Source of the DNA: Nemertoderma westbladi | Lineage: Eukaryota > Xenacoelomorpha > Nemertodermatida > Nemertodermatidae | DNA length: 64,000 nucleotides | Reading direction: 5' to 3' | Assembly: GCA_032718475.1 (NCBI GenBank) | Contig: JAUCBJ010005111.1 | Location: 21,789-85,788, forward strand | Part shown: positions 1-10,970 of the stretch, one piece after another | Position numbering within the stretch: the first letter of the stretch is position 1 | How the letters are laid out: each line of letters begins with the position of its first letter | Program-made: the position numbers and the translations under genes | The notes under the pieces: model-generated | What the model saw: only the letters and a program-made list of their open reading frames with translations | Told to the model about the DNA's origin: nothing | Database searches by the model: none

Positions 1-615
1 AATACAAAATATGACAACGGTAAAAGCATTAAGACGGTAGGTTAAGATATGATATGAACAACAGTATGATATGTGATATATGACATGGACTGGACTGAAC
101 TGATAACAGTTATACGCTCTATAATCTTAAGCCTACTAATGTTTCTTCTAAAGTATGAAAACGAATTGACTCTAGAGCCGGTGTTCCTGGCCTAGATAGC
201 AACAACACAACAGTATCAAGAAAAACAGTAAGACTGAACACTCCTAGTATGATCGACCGAATATCTACACGTCGACAGAAAAAATCGCTCTGATTGGCTC
301 AAGCCAAACAAAGAACCATGCGTCCAATGGCTGTTTTCATGCCAGCAACCAGCTGCTAGATGTCGCAATCTGAATCATCAAGGCCAAGCCGTGTAAAGGT
401 ATTTGGTGCATTGCAGGTTTTTTGCCTTACCATGTCCGCTAAAGCACGTATATAGAAGAATGACTTTTATGTCCGTTAAAACACCTGTAACGGTACCTTG
501 CGGGCGAGGGGAATATATATACAGTTAGAGAACCTTTTTAGAGTATTCCAGCGCCTGGGGGGAAACTGGATTGCGAAGCAAAAGGGGCCAGTTATATCCC
601 ACAGAAGCTTTTACA
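1..615 (-). mobile_element. Diverged BEL-1-type LTR, cut by the window edge
   Basis: The stretch matches the terminal half of the BEL-1 LTRs at low identity. Shared blocks include the 'atgtccgctaaagcac' block (about 428-445), the 'gagtattccagcgc' block and the edge 'cagttatatccc...gcttttaca' at 589-615, the same edge that closes both BEL-1 LTRs. BEL-1 sense is the minus strand, so position 615 is the sense 5' end of this LTR. Either it is a solo LTR or the rest of the element lies to the left. It sits directly against LINE coding sequence at 616, so it also inserted into that LINE. No second LTR edge or target duplication is visible. Confidence 0.7.
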
Positions 616-1630
616 GCCGATAGTCCTGAAGAACGTGTTGGGAAGTGGAAAAATCACTTCAGCAACTTGCTTGGGCAGCCACCAAACATCGAGATCAGCC
701 CTACAAGGAAAATATATGACAAGACACTACCTATAGAAACAGGGGACTTCACACCTGCCGAACTCCAAAGAAGCATTAAAAGCATGTCCAATAATAAAGC
801 GAGTGGAAATTAGATGAAATCCCAGCGGAGGTATGGAAAACCGGAGTGCTAAATAGACCATAATTGAATGTTTGCAAACGGATGTTAAAAGGGGAAAAGC
901 CACCACCAATTTGGACTAAAGGTCAACTAAAGCCTCTCCCCAAGAAAGGAGACCTCGTCATACCAACAAACTATCGTGGGATCTGTCTGCTTGTGGTAGC
1001 TGCCAAAACATACAATAAAATGATTCTATATAGGATTAGGCCTCACATAGAGAAACTACTGCGTAAGAGCCAAAACGGATTTCGACCAAGTAGATCAACA
1101 ATAGCTCAGTTACTTTCACTACGGAGACTGATTGAAGGAATTAAGTCAAAGAATCTCCCCGCAGTCATGACTTTTGTGGACTTCAAGAAGCCATTCGACT
1201 CCATCCATAGAGGTAAAATGCTTGAAATCCTAAGAGCTTATGGAATACCAGAAGTAATTGTTGCTGGCATTGGATTGTTATATTGTGACACAGAAGCGCA
1301 GGTACTCTCACCAGATGGTGAAACTGAGTTTTTCTCAATCCTGGCTGGCGTACTGCAAGGTGACACATTAGCACCATTACTATTTGTAATTGTGCTGGAT
1401 TACGCAATGAGGACGGCCACAAAGGGTGAAGATCTGGGATTCACACTTCAAGAACGCAGAAGTAGTAGATATCCGGCAACTACAGTCACAGACACCGACT
1501 TTGCGGATGACATCGCCCTGCTCTCTAATACGCTAGCAGATGCACAGCTTCTACTAAATAAAGTGGAGAGGGCTGCTAAAGAGGTTGGATTGCATGTAAA
1601 TGCTACCAAGACCGAATTCATGACCTTTAA
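616..1630 (+). pseudogene. Non-LTR retrotransposon reverse transcriptase, 5' part
   Basis: This encodes most of a LINE reverse transcriptase, which copies element RNA at the chromosomal target. Visible blocks in order are the NNKASG block before the fingers, LKPLPKKGDL and NYRGICLL, QNGFRPSRST, motif A FVDFKKPFDS, motif B GVLQGDTLAPLLF, and motif C FADDIALL with both aspartates. A frameshift near 816 and a TAA near 855 interrupt it. The first residues of the open frame at 571 are LTR-derived, so the true N-terminus is missing. The 3' part is displaced 13 kb by the piggyBac-like element at 1631. The clade is uncertain (RTE- or NeSL-like appearance). Confidence 0.88.
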
Positions 1631-1666
1631 CCCTATTAAACCCGGGGGGGTCAATATGACCCCCCC
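1631..1666 (+). repeat. Left terminal inverted repeat of the piggyBac-like element
   Basis: The outer CCCTATTA is shared inverted with the right end. It is followed by a palindrome centred on GGGTCAATATGACCC. The arrangement is typical of piggyBac ends, where the transposase binds near the TTAA junction. Confidence 0.82.
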
Positions 1667-2346
1667 GTTGTTTTTTTATTATAATTCTGATAGAAACGCA
1701 GTTGGGAATCCGAAATTTTATGACTTTTCCTAAAAATCTATTGTCTTCCTAGTAGTGAAAACCGTTTTCAAAAATATTGGGTACTTTTCGAGTTATAGCA
1801 CCATTTTTTAACCCTACTTTTGGCACTTTTTTTGAGACGTTTTTTGAAAATTACATTTCATTAAATATGAATTGTAACATCTCTATTTTTGATTTACACC
1901 GGTTTTTTGGTGTTAGAAATTGGATGGAATTCATATAAATTGATTTAGAGATTTCAAACTTGTTTTTTCCAGTGGGTGCCAAATTTTGGTGCAAGCACCA
2001 AATTTTGAAATAAGTCAATTTTGTAAATTGATTGTTTGAAACTTGTTTTTTTACGCAATTGAGGTTTTTTGGGGTTCTGGATTCGATGAAATATATACGA
2101 GTTGCACCAAGCATATCAAACTTGTATTTTTCGGTGCTGTGTGCAAATTTTGGTGCTAGCACGAAATTTTGAAAATCCATTCAATAGATAAAATTGCTTG
2201 TGACAATTTATTTCTTGCGTTTTAGAGGTTTATGGCTGTTCTGAATTCAATCCAGCACCAAATTTTGGAAAATATGCAAATTGATAAGTAGATAGTATCA
2301 CCTTGTTTCTTGCGTTATACGGGTTTATGAGGGTCCTGAATCCGAT

Positions 2347-3576
2347 TGTTCGCGCTTTCAGACCTTTAGCAGTTTAACCTGCCAAATTTGGATGTCTTCT
2401 AGATTGTAAATCGACTTTAGCCTATGACGAGTATTTGATACACTACATTAGCCGAAGCCAGTCTATGCGCGACCATTCACCCGCTGGATATACCCGGGAG
2501 ACTGGATTCGGAAGCCTAACCTTATTGCGGTGTAGGCCTACTGTATTATTCGACCGATCGTAATATATAATCTCTGACAAATATTATTCACTTTCGGGAA
2601 ATATTAACAGTTCCTTTAGGACGTGGCGCTCTAAATGTGTAAACAGAGTTATGACTTAAACTAGACACAAAGGGATGGCTATGGATTCACGTATATAGCG
2701 CATTCTTTAGGAGATGCTTTGTTATCAGTCACAATCATACACACTACTGCACAATACTGCACACCGATCTGCCGACCTTCACTAATTTTAGTCACATATA
2801 AAGAGAACAACAACCGACTCATGTAGTGCCTATGAAATAGCATTAGATTCACTTCAAACCACTTTAATGTAAGTCGCAATTGTTATATGTAACCGGTCTC
2901 TCTTACCTTCAGTATATCAAGAAGATTGAGGGTTTTATAATTATTTATCGATATTCCAAATATAATAATATTCCATCAACTGATATAATGAATAACCGAC
3001 AGTAAATAGCAGTAAAATTGCGGTGTTTGTATTTGACAATATGATTAGGTGAGTGAGATAACAGATATACGTTTCTATGATTAAGCCTAATAATGTTGGG
3101 CTAAAGCCTGAAAAACACAGAGATTCCAAAGCCGGTCTTCTAGGCTCGGAAAAAACCAACACAACTGATCCCTCTGGGCTGTTGTAGGTATCTTTCAACA
3201 CAAAGAGAAACAGCTCTCATTGGCCGAGTTCCAGATTCTGTAGGTTCCACGAATGTCTAAATGCTGAACTATTCGGGTTTTTGCAGCCCATATTCAACAC
3301 AAGGCGAAATCGCTCTGATTGGTGGATCATTGTTCTGATTGGTTGATCGAACAGAACAAAGAGCCTATAGGCGTACAGCAAATCGGTTGGTAGATTGCGT
3401 CATTTGAGTTAGGTAGTTTAGAGTATTTGAGCGCATTGTGGGAAAACTGGCTTTTTATGTCCGCTAAAGCACACATGCAGACACAGCGGATAAATCGCCA
3501 GTTATGTCCTCTAAAAACACCTTACACAGTACATTGCGGAGAAAAGGGCCAGTTATATCCCGCAAAAGCTTTTACA
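2347..3576 (-). repeat. BEL-1 3' LTR (sense)
   Basis: A 1,230-bp repeat of 12839-14069. In element sense it begins TGTAAAAGC (at 3576) and ends GCGCGAACA (at 2347), the usual TG...CA. It is immediately preceded, in sense, by the polypurine tract at 3584-3577. Confidence 0.93.
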
Positions 3577-3584
3577 CCGCTCCC
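3577..3584 (-). other. BEL-1 polypurine tract
   Basis: In sense the bases directly before the 3' LTR are GGGAGCGG, the plus-strand primer position. BEL-3 has nearly the same tract (GGAGCGG at 52149-52155) before its 3' LTR, which supports both LTR edges. Confidence 0.7.
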
Positions 3585-3654
3585 AGAAAATGGGATTTAA
3601 TTCTATAAAATATAAAAAATCACAGTTTCTAAAATATAAAAATACTCTAAACAG

Positions 3655-5014
3655 CTAGTCTTTCTTGCGCGGACGGCGTTTACGCAGTTTTTTGAGGCTA
3701 GCAAGAGTTCTTTTCTCTTTGGGGCGAGCCACTTTACTAGGAGGGCTGTAACTCCTGGGTGAAGGGTGCAATACAATTGCATCAGAAGGTTTAGGGTTAC
3801 GGTCGATGTCTCGTCCATTTCGATATGCTTCTCCTCGAGCTGATTTTCCTCCGCTTATCGTTGGATGCGTTCGTCCAAAACTCTTGCAGAGAATAGGGTC
3901 GTCCAAGTTCGATATCTTCTTAGAGATTCTGAATTTCCTGATCGAACTGAGATAAAATTAATTCGTTTACCGCTTGGACTTGCTGCTGCAATTTACGTTT
4001 CTCTAAACAATTGTAGGTTCATTTTCCGATCTTTTGACGAATGGTGTCCAACGCGTTTCGTACAACTCTTTCCTCCGCCTCGGTGACAGGTTGTATCGGG
4101 TTAAACAGGGACGATGATACGGTTGAATGGCGATATTAGCTGTCCGCGTCCCAATCCGACTAAGTAAGATGGGTGAATATTTAGGGAGTCCACAACCGGA
4201 GTGCCACCGACTAACTGTTCGGGTAACACTAGATCTTTGAACAGTGAGTACAGTTCGGGAGGATCCGTGATACTATTAGGATCAAGAGTCTGAGGTCTAA
4301 CTAGGGAATGAGGAGGTCTGACCGAGTATTCCGGAACTCTGATCATAGGTTTATTTAAGGATCGTTCGAATCGAGCGAGCGTAGGTGATACATCGAACAA
4401 GTTTCGCTCGAAACTCCCGTAAATATAGCGAGTAAAACTGTGTTTAAAGCAACGTCTCCGCGGATGTTTATGTCTTTCCGTTTGTTGGTTGGGTCTTGGG
4501 CATTCATCGCAATAATACCAAAGACGCACGTCTTGTAGGGGAAACACGGGTGATATTTATTCGGTTTTACAACGTTTCTCTCAAGAATTCTAAATATACG
4601 TTGGAGTTACTGCGTTTATCCGATTCTTTAACGTCTTCTCTTTCGAGTCGATTTCGAATAGAATTTTCGCATTCGATTTTCAGTTTATCGTTCCGACTCA
4701 GCTGGGTAGGATACTCAAAACAGTACCATTTCCCTTTCGGTGTCGACATCGTCCATATCGTGTAAATCGATAGAATGACTAGTAGTTAAGAAGTCCATAT
4801 ACATACCATTACGATGTGTATAGCGAGCGGTGAATTTTCTATAGTCTAATTCACGCGTAAGTTGCTCCTGGGACATTGGCGGTTCGATATAACGACCATT
4901 GTCCTCCGTAGTAGTTGGACCAGCGTCACCGCGCATCAAGCTATCAACAAACGCTTGTAAAGGTAGAGTATATCGCTCCCTGATACCAAGATCATCTTCT
5001 ATCAACTCAGTCAT
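3655..5014 (-). pseudogene. BEL-1 decayed third gene (ORF3, N-terminal half only)
   Basis: Several minus-strand open segments follow one another in different frames: 5014-4715, 4749-4567, 4547-4101 and 3906-3655. The 4547-4101 segment has a C-x2-C ... C-x2-H finger (WYYCDECPR ... RRCFKHSF) that lines up with the finger in BEL-3 ORF3 (FYKCGVC ... CSYHQSLRY). Both are followed by a PPELYSLF / TPELFDSI block. The last segment ends in a very basic tail (KKLRKRRPRKKD). The exonuclease-like and zinc-knuckle part seen in BEL-2 and BEL-3 is not present. No signal peptide or membrane anchor is visible, so it is not an envelope gene. Confidence 0.55.
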
Positions 5015-6648
5015 ATCTGCTATATGAGTTTATCAATATTATAATGAGTTTATATTTAGGCTAGCGGGCGTCGCTGCCTACCCCTCTCGGCCCCCGGACA
5101 GCGCAAGATCCTCAGCGCTGGTGTACTTTCGCCGATGTGCCTATCGCCAACGTCGTAGCTGCACAACGACCACAACAACCAGCGCGAGTCACTCCACCGT
5201 CCGTCCCAAAGGCTTAGATTTACTTCAGGTTCTTACTGGAGAGTTAGGGCTACTTTCACAATTGCGACTCGCTACTGTAAACACACTTTAGTAGTAACAT
5301 TCACCTATAAACGCACAAATTCCACGCAACTGTCACAAATTGTACACATTCGGGCCATTTGTACGTTAGTCAGTGCCTTCCAGAATGCCACGTTATTATT
5401 GGGTATCCTGGGATACTAGCAGTGTGCTATTTATTCCTTATACTATTCAATGGGCAAGCTTTATTGTTCTTTTAACTCACTTCTAATTCTAGCGTGGTTG
5501 TTGCCATGGTGACATTATGGAAAGCTAGCTGTAGAATTAGGGTAATTCTCATGCATACAGATCTGGGATGCCATTTAATAGTAATTCTTTAATTGTCAAT
5601 ATTTCTCTTTATACATGATTTTATGAATTTTATCGGCTATTGACTATATATTGGAGATTCTCGCACACTAATATACTTAATAGGGTGAATCTCCGCTCCC
5701 ATGATCTATTAATTTACAGAATTTTGGGAATGTTATAAATTGTATAAAAATGACAATTTATCAAATTCATTAAAATATGAATTTAAATTTATTCCCGTAA
5801 ATTTTATTATTTAATATTAAATAGACACAATTTTATTCCAGAACATGTCTGGGGACTAGGATCCTTGATTCTAGGAAATTGGTCTTTTTAAGAATATCGG
5901 TAAGTGCTACGATATCTTAATAGACTAGAATTTTAAAGGATCTAAAATTTGACAGATTTTGTAAATATTAATAATTAATATTTAGGATGGGCACCAGTTT
6001 ATTCCAGAACTTGTCTGGGGACGTTAACCACTGATTCTAGAATTTTGTCTTTCAAGTATATCGGTGGGTGCCGCGATATCTTAATCGACTAGAATTGCAG
6101 ATGGTCAAAGGGTTTAACAGATTTATTTGTGTTGTACGCTACTGTTAAAGGGACATCACGCTACTATATGTATTATTTAATATACGGTATGAGAGCAATA
6201 TCGCACGAAGCAATGTCAGTGAGAAGAGGCAAGTCGTTTCCAAGGTCTACCCAGAGCTTGGTTTAGCCGAGACACGAGGATCTGAACTTTGCATTCCTAA
6301 TACTCTACTTACCAATAATACTTTAATATAGTAGGAGCTTTATTGTACTTTAATAAGTACGGATATTTCATCTTACTGTAGTTACGTATTTGTAATGTAA
6401 TACGGACAGTAAGGAAAGAGAAAAAGAATTATTTCTCGCCGTCGCACTAAATATATAATATATAAGTAATTAAGTAATAAACGCGAATATATATTGCACT
6501 AATCTACTAAATAATCGCTAAAATAACATTCTACTAAATAAAATTAAAGAAAACTATTATAATAAAATTACATAATAATACATACATAAATATAAAATAA
6601 TAAAAACAAATATAAAATAATATAGTCACACACCCACTCCAGACGCTG
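5015..6648. other. BEL-1 spacer between pol and ORF3
   Basis: This is AT-rich and without a convincing gene. It contains a 166-bp tandem duplication (5833-6125). Around 5050-5200 it is GC-richer. Both BEL-2 and BEL-3 also have a non-coding spacer at this position, so a promoter or splice acceptor for ORF3 is a reasonable guess; no specific site can be shown. Confidence 0.5.
5833..6125. repeat. 166-bp tandem duplication in the BEL-1 spacer
   Basis: Copy one starts at 5833 (ttattccagaac) and copy two at 5999 (ttattccagaac). Both contain the gtctggggac block, a gattctag block and an atatcggt...cgatatctta block. The second copy is shorter and diverged. Confidence 0.8.
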
Positions 6649-8661
6649 TTACGTTGGGGAGTCCCTAGATGTTTGTTGGATTAGGGAGGTGGTCGTGGGA
6701 AGAGTATCTTGCCTTCCATAGTTTCCGGACAGTTCTCGGTCTCGTTCCAGTAAACATAAACGACCAACTGGGCGATTGAGCTGCTGTGTCTCGAAGACAA
6801 TTCCAGGTTTCCTCTTCGTCCTGGAATATTGACGATAGAAACATCGCCTCAAATACACGACGGCCTTACAAAGCCGATTCCAGGATCTATAGTGGTCCAT
6901 CGCTCCCGGCAGGAGAGGTGAGAGTCCCGGCGAGACGTCTGGTGTTCCAGATCTCCAGTCTCTCTCTCTGATCTCCACAACAGATCGGTTCGCGGTGGGG
7001 GAGTTTAGATCCACAGCGTCATCCCTGGCAATGTGTAATACAGACAGATCTATCACGGGTTTAAATAACCTTGATTTACTCGTCCGGGTTTTAGGTTTGA
7101 CTTTCTCCGCTCCCTTGGCTTGTCTAATCTCAGCCGTGGTAAGATGGGGAGGCCATTCATCTTCTTTACTTAAGAAGTCGGGTCCACCTAACCAGTCTGG
7201 AGTATCTGTCAGTTCTTGAGGAGTTGCTCCTCTGGAAGCGATGTCGGCTAGATTAATCGTCTCGGGGCAATATCTCCATTGATCTACATTAGAGTTAATA
7301 TCGTCATTATCTGAGGAGTATGGTGTTCCCTCAGTTGGGTCGTCAACTTCACTGCTCTCCACTTCCCATTCACTTAATTGATATACTCGTTCTTTTGGTA
7401 ATCTTTCCATAAGAGTTCTACGGGAAGGGCCAGTAAAGTACCAACCTACTCTAGTTCTTCCCGCATAGGCTTGTAGTGGTTGCGGTTGAGCAGGCCGTTT
7501 CTCCAATGTCTCAAGCGCCTCATGCGCATTTTGGCCGATGAGTATTTGCACTCCAGGGTAGTCTGTGTTGAATCTAGGTATATTAAGCTGCTGGGTGGAA
7601 TCGTCCTCATCCCAGTTATAAGGTTCTACTTGGCTGGTAGCGAAGTTCTTTATCGCCACCATTTTTACTGACCTTATGCTGTGTTCTCCTAGTTCATCCT
7701 GGGGGGTGGACAACGCACCTACATAATAATCCGCTATTACTGTAGATTTCCAAACCTGCATAATTCCTGACATGTTTAACTTAGTTCGGAACTTGGGTTG
7801 TCCAGCAAAGATGTCTTCGGCTAGTTCTTTGACGATGAATGTTCCTGTGCTACCGGAGTCAAGGAGGGCGTTCACTGTATAACTCCTTTTAGGTCCGTGG
7901 ACCCTTAACTGCACTACGGGAAATTCTCGGATTCCTACATTGGAAGTTGGTGCTTTCCAAGATGGTTGTCGGTCAGAAGTAGTTAGGGGGAGCTCGCTGT
8001 CGGTGTCCTTTTCATACGTAAGTGCTCGATACACTGCGGTATTTATCAGGTAACAGGATTCGTTTTCGTCGGAGAATTCGTCCGTATAGAATCCTTCCAT
8101 CTCAGAACTTTGGTCAGTGTCGTTCACATCACTGAATTGGACATGTAGTTCGGACTCACTTACCTGACTCGGGCTGTTTCGATCGAATTCAGTGTGCAAC
8201 AAGATATGATGTTTTGCGCCGCACTTTGCACACCTTGCGTCGGAGTAACAGGTTTGCCGTTGGTGTCCTCGTCTGAGGCAATTATAACACAACCGCTTAT
8301 CCCACATGACTTCACGTCTATCCTTTAATGATTTCCTCATGAATTCATCACACGCACTTAAACGGTGGGGCCCGTCGCGCAGCACACATTTTGGTTTGAT
8401 GTTACTTACCTTACTCTGGGTAACGTTGTGCACACTCGTTCTTTCCTCGGGCTTTCTTACATGAATTCTCTTAGGAGACATAGGAGGAGTTTTTCTTACC
8501 TGTTCTCTCCTGTCATTGGTTCGAGACTTGAATTTACTTACGTCCTTAGGCGCTTTGTTGTCATAGTAAGATCTTTCAGTGTCTTTCCCGCTGTCTTCCT
8601 CTTGAGAAGCCTGGCTTTCGCCGTCGTCTGTAAACACACTGGTATTACCCTTCTCCTAGAA
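6649..8661 (-). CDS. BEL-1 zinc knuckle-protease protein with RT and integrase deleted in frame
   Basis: An open frame of about 660 codons in the -1 frame relative to gag. In order: a cysteine-rich block (RLCYNCLRRGHQRQTC, then CAKCGAKHHILLH), the DUF1758-type aspartic protease with LLDSGSTGTF, and the VGWYFTGP segment that normally leads to RT. It then jumps to WRYCPETINLADIASRG, which normally follows RNase H. Further on it runs into the RSWNRLCKAVVYLRR pre-integrase region and jumps again to NRPVGRLCLLE, the C-terminal end after integrase. RT, most of RNase H, the integrase zinc domain and its DDE core are gone, yet the frame stays open across both joins. Confidence 0.88.
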
Positions 8662-10577
8662 ATGGGTTTCTCACTTACCTTATTTTCCGGTGTCTTCTCT
8701 CTGGACTGCTTTAGGAGCTGTAATTTTACTTCTCCATCTAAGAATGACATGAGATCAGCCATGGTAGGGTCTCGTCTTTGATGTTCCATCATATATAACA
8801 CTTTCTTATCCCAGCATGTACCTACTCCACCCTTAGGTAAAGTAGACGCCACGGCTCCAATAACCATAGAACTCTGATATTCATGAGACTTACCTAGCCA
8901 ATCTAATTGTCTACAGATCTCCTGAATCTCATCGGAAAACTCTATAATCCCGCTGCTAATGAATTTTCGGGGCGCTACCAATTTTGCATACAAATACCTA
9001 GCTATGTTATTCCTATTACCATACCTGATGTTTAGGGTATCCCAAACTTGTCTTAATCCATCTGGATGTCCAATAAACTTTAACGCCATTAACTTGGGAG
9101 ATCCTTCCAAGCACTCGATGAGGAATCTAAGTTTCTCTCCGTTAGATAGCACAGAGTTCTGTATGTTATCTTTGTAATATTCATTAAAAGGTAACCATTT
9201 CATCTCATCTCCATTGAACTTGACGATCTCTCCCACCTTTACCGCTTGACGGGCTTCGGTTCTAGCCATTTGACGTGTAAAACTTTCTTGGGCCATCGTG
9301 TTATTTAATATCGAGTTATCGGTATATAAATTTCTCGGATTATGATCAGGTCTATATGGAATATCATTGTCAACAGGTTTATAATTACCCTTAATAGGGT
9401 TCACTTTAGGAGTTTCTACTTCACTAGCAGTATAGATGCGTGTAGGCTCCACACCTTGCGCATGAAATACTTCAGACCTAACAGGTTGACACATTGTTAC
9501 CGGGGTTGGTGGTATACCCCTTTGGATATTTACTAATTTGTCGCGTTCTAATGCGATACTCTGCTGCACCTCTTGCAACTCTAACCTACTTTCCCTCACT
9601 GTGCCATTGAACTGCTGAACAGTTCCTTCCATCTCCCGGACCTGCTGAGAGGAGCACTTGCGGTGTTCCCTCAACTGCCCGAGCAGGAGACCCATCTCCC
9701 GTCGTCCCTCATCTACCCACTCGACCGCCGAAGCGGGAGGCGCCAACGTAGTAGCGGGCGGACGAGGGACAACGGGCGACAAATCATTAATATTTCGCTC
9801 GGAGTCCAGGACATGAACATTTTCTGGGGTGGTTCTGTTGGGCACAGGTAGTTTCGTGCTGTGCAAAGGGAATTTAGAGGTAGGTTCTGGGAGTACAGGT
9901 GTCTCTATCACCGAAGGGGTGGCTTCGAGAACAGGCCTAATTATTTCAGGTTCATCTACTATAGTAGGGAGTCTTTCTAATCCAATAATTTGGTCTGTGG
10001 GTTCTGTACTACCTAAGTCTACACTATCCAGTTGCATTCTCGCCTCAGGAGGTAACGTCCGCTTGAGCATCCGTCTACGTCCGCTTGAACGAGATTTATT
10101 ACCTCTACCTTCGGGATCTCTCATATCACCTTCATCAGAGGAAGCAAATCCCTGTCTTCTGGAAGTATATCGACTCAGTAACCGCATCTGAGCTGCAACC
10201 ATAGCTGTCCTTTGTTTCTTCAAGTATTCTTGTTCCGCCTGAAGTTTTTCCAGCTCTAATTGGGTGGTCTCTTCAGATTCTCTTAGTTCTGCTTCTGCCA
10301 CTGCCGCTTTTCTTTCCGCTTCTATTGCTGCAGCTGCCGCTTTTCTTTCCACTTCTACTTGCTGTTGCTTTAATTGTCTATCCTTAACTAGCCTAGGGTC
10401 GTCTGACACTACTACTGAAGGGATGACCTTTCCTACAGTAGGGGACTTGGACTTTGGTCTGGGATGTTCTATACTTTGATCTTGGTCACAGATCCTTTCA
10501 AGACACTGTCCAAGTCTAAGACTCATTCTAACGCCTTCCAAAAGACTATCTGACAGTGCCCGTTTTGTGTCAGACAT
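8538..10577 (-). CDS. gag: BEL-1 Gag
   Basis: A 679-residue structural protein starting at an ATG at 10577. Residues about 70-150 form a strongly charged coiled coil (runs such as EAERKAAVAEAELRE). A proline-rich stretch follows. The C-terminal third is the BEL/Pao DUF1759 capsid-like domain, with KFNGDEMKWLPFNEYYKD, LIECLEGSPKLMALKF and DTLNIRYGNRNNI. It overlaps the protease frame by about 120 nt. The frame is intact along its whole length, which contrasts with the gutted pol, and suggests selection on Gag or a young copy. Confidence 0.92.
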   Translation of the reverse strand: MSDTKRALSDSLLEGVRMSLRLGQCLERICDQDQSIEHPRPKSKSPTVGKVIPSVVVSDDPRLVKDRQLKQQQVEVERKAAAAAIEAERKAAVAEAELRESEETTQLELEKLQAEQEYLKKQRTAMVAAQMRLLSRYTSRRQGFASSDEGDMRDPEGRGNKSRSSGRRRMLKRTLPPEARMQLDSVDLGSTEPTDQIIGLERLPTIVDEPEIIRPVLEATPSVIETPVLPEPTSKFPLHSTKLPVPNRTTPENVHVLDSERNINDLSPVVPRPPATTLAPPASAVEWVDEGRREMGLLLGQLREHRKCSSQQVREMEGTVQQFNGTVRESRLELQEVQQSIALERDKLVNIQRGIPPTPVTMCQPVRSEVFHAQGVEPTRIYTASEVETPKVNPIKGNYKPVDNDIPYRPDHNPRNLYTDNSILNNTMAQESFTRQMARTEARQAVKVGEIVKFNGDEMKWLPFNEYYKDNIQNSVLSNGEKLRFLIECLEGSPKLMALKFIGHPDGLRQVWDTLNIRYGNRNNIARYLYAKLVAPRKFISSGIIEFSDEIQEICRQLDWLGKSHEYQSSMVIGAVASTLPKGGVGTCWDKKVLYMMEHQRRDPTMADLMSFLDGEVKLQLLKQSREKTPENKVSEKPISRRRVIPVCLQTTAKARLLKRKTAGKTLKDLTMTTKRLRT
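8583..8589 (-). promoter_or_regulatory. Candidate -1 ribosomal frameshift site between gag and protease
   Basis: In sense the heptamer is G GGA AAG, read in the gag frame as X XXY YYZ. It lies inside the overlap of gag and the downstream frame, which is exactly -1 relative to gag, and the slip would continue in the open protease frame. No downstream pseudoknot was worked out. A random heptamer of this class in a 120-nt overlap is not rare, so this is suggestive only. Confidence 0.45.
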
Positions 10578-10711
10578 GTTTGTTTGTACAGTTGAATGCC
10601 TACTGCTATATTACAGTTAAAGCAAGTCTAGTAATTCAGTATCACCGTTAGCCTAGTAATTAATTACCGATACTGTTACTCAGTGTAACGTGATATATAT
10701 ATATAATATAT

Positions 10712-10970
10712 TAGAATACCGGTATACACTTATAGTATATATATAAGTATTATTACAGACTAGGTTTGTCACAGAATACCGGTATATAATTTCAGCACAA
10801 CTATATATATTATATATAATAGGCCTATCGTGAATACCGGTATACAGCTTACACTTATAGTACATATAAGTATAATTATGGACTAGAATTAATTACAGAA
10901 TACCGGTATATAATTTCAGCGCAAATTTATAGAAATAAATATAATGAGCCTATCGTAAATACCGGTATGT
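10712..10970. repeat. AATACCGGTAT-containing tandem repeats
   Basis: The palindromic core ATACCGGTAT recurs at about 10717, 10777, 10834, 10900 and 10958, in a roughly 120-bp compound unit with a cttatagta...aagtat hairpin and a taatttcagc block. Two full units and a partial third are visible. Confidence 0.75.

Noticed and set aside
1448-1654. Minus-strand frames opposite the LINE RT
   Set aside because: Antisense to clear RT motifs; no homology.
2679-3201. Proteins coded in the BEL-1 LTRs (frames at 2941-3201 and 13434-13691)
   Set aside because: The same frame occurs in both LTRs because the LTRs are identical by descent; no domain or start context supports coding.
8640-8710. A 51-nt intron (GTAAGTGAG ... 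TTTACAG) at the BEL-1 gag end
   Set aside because: The sites look good, but removal of 51 nt keeps the gag frame and does not connect to the protease frame. CAGGTAAG-type strings are also common in these genes.
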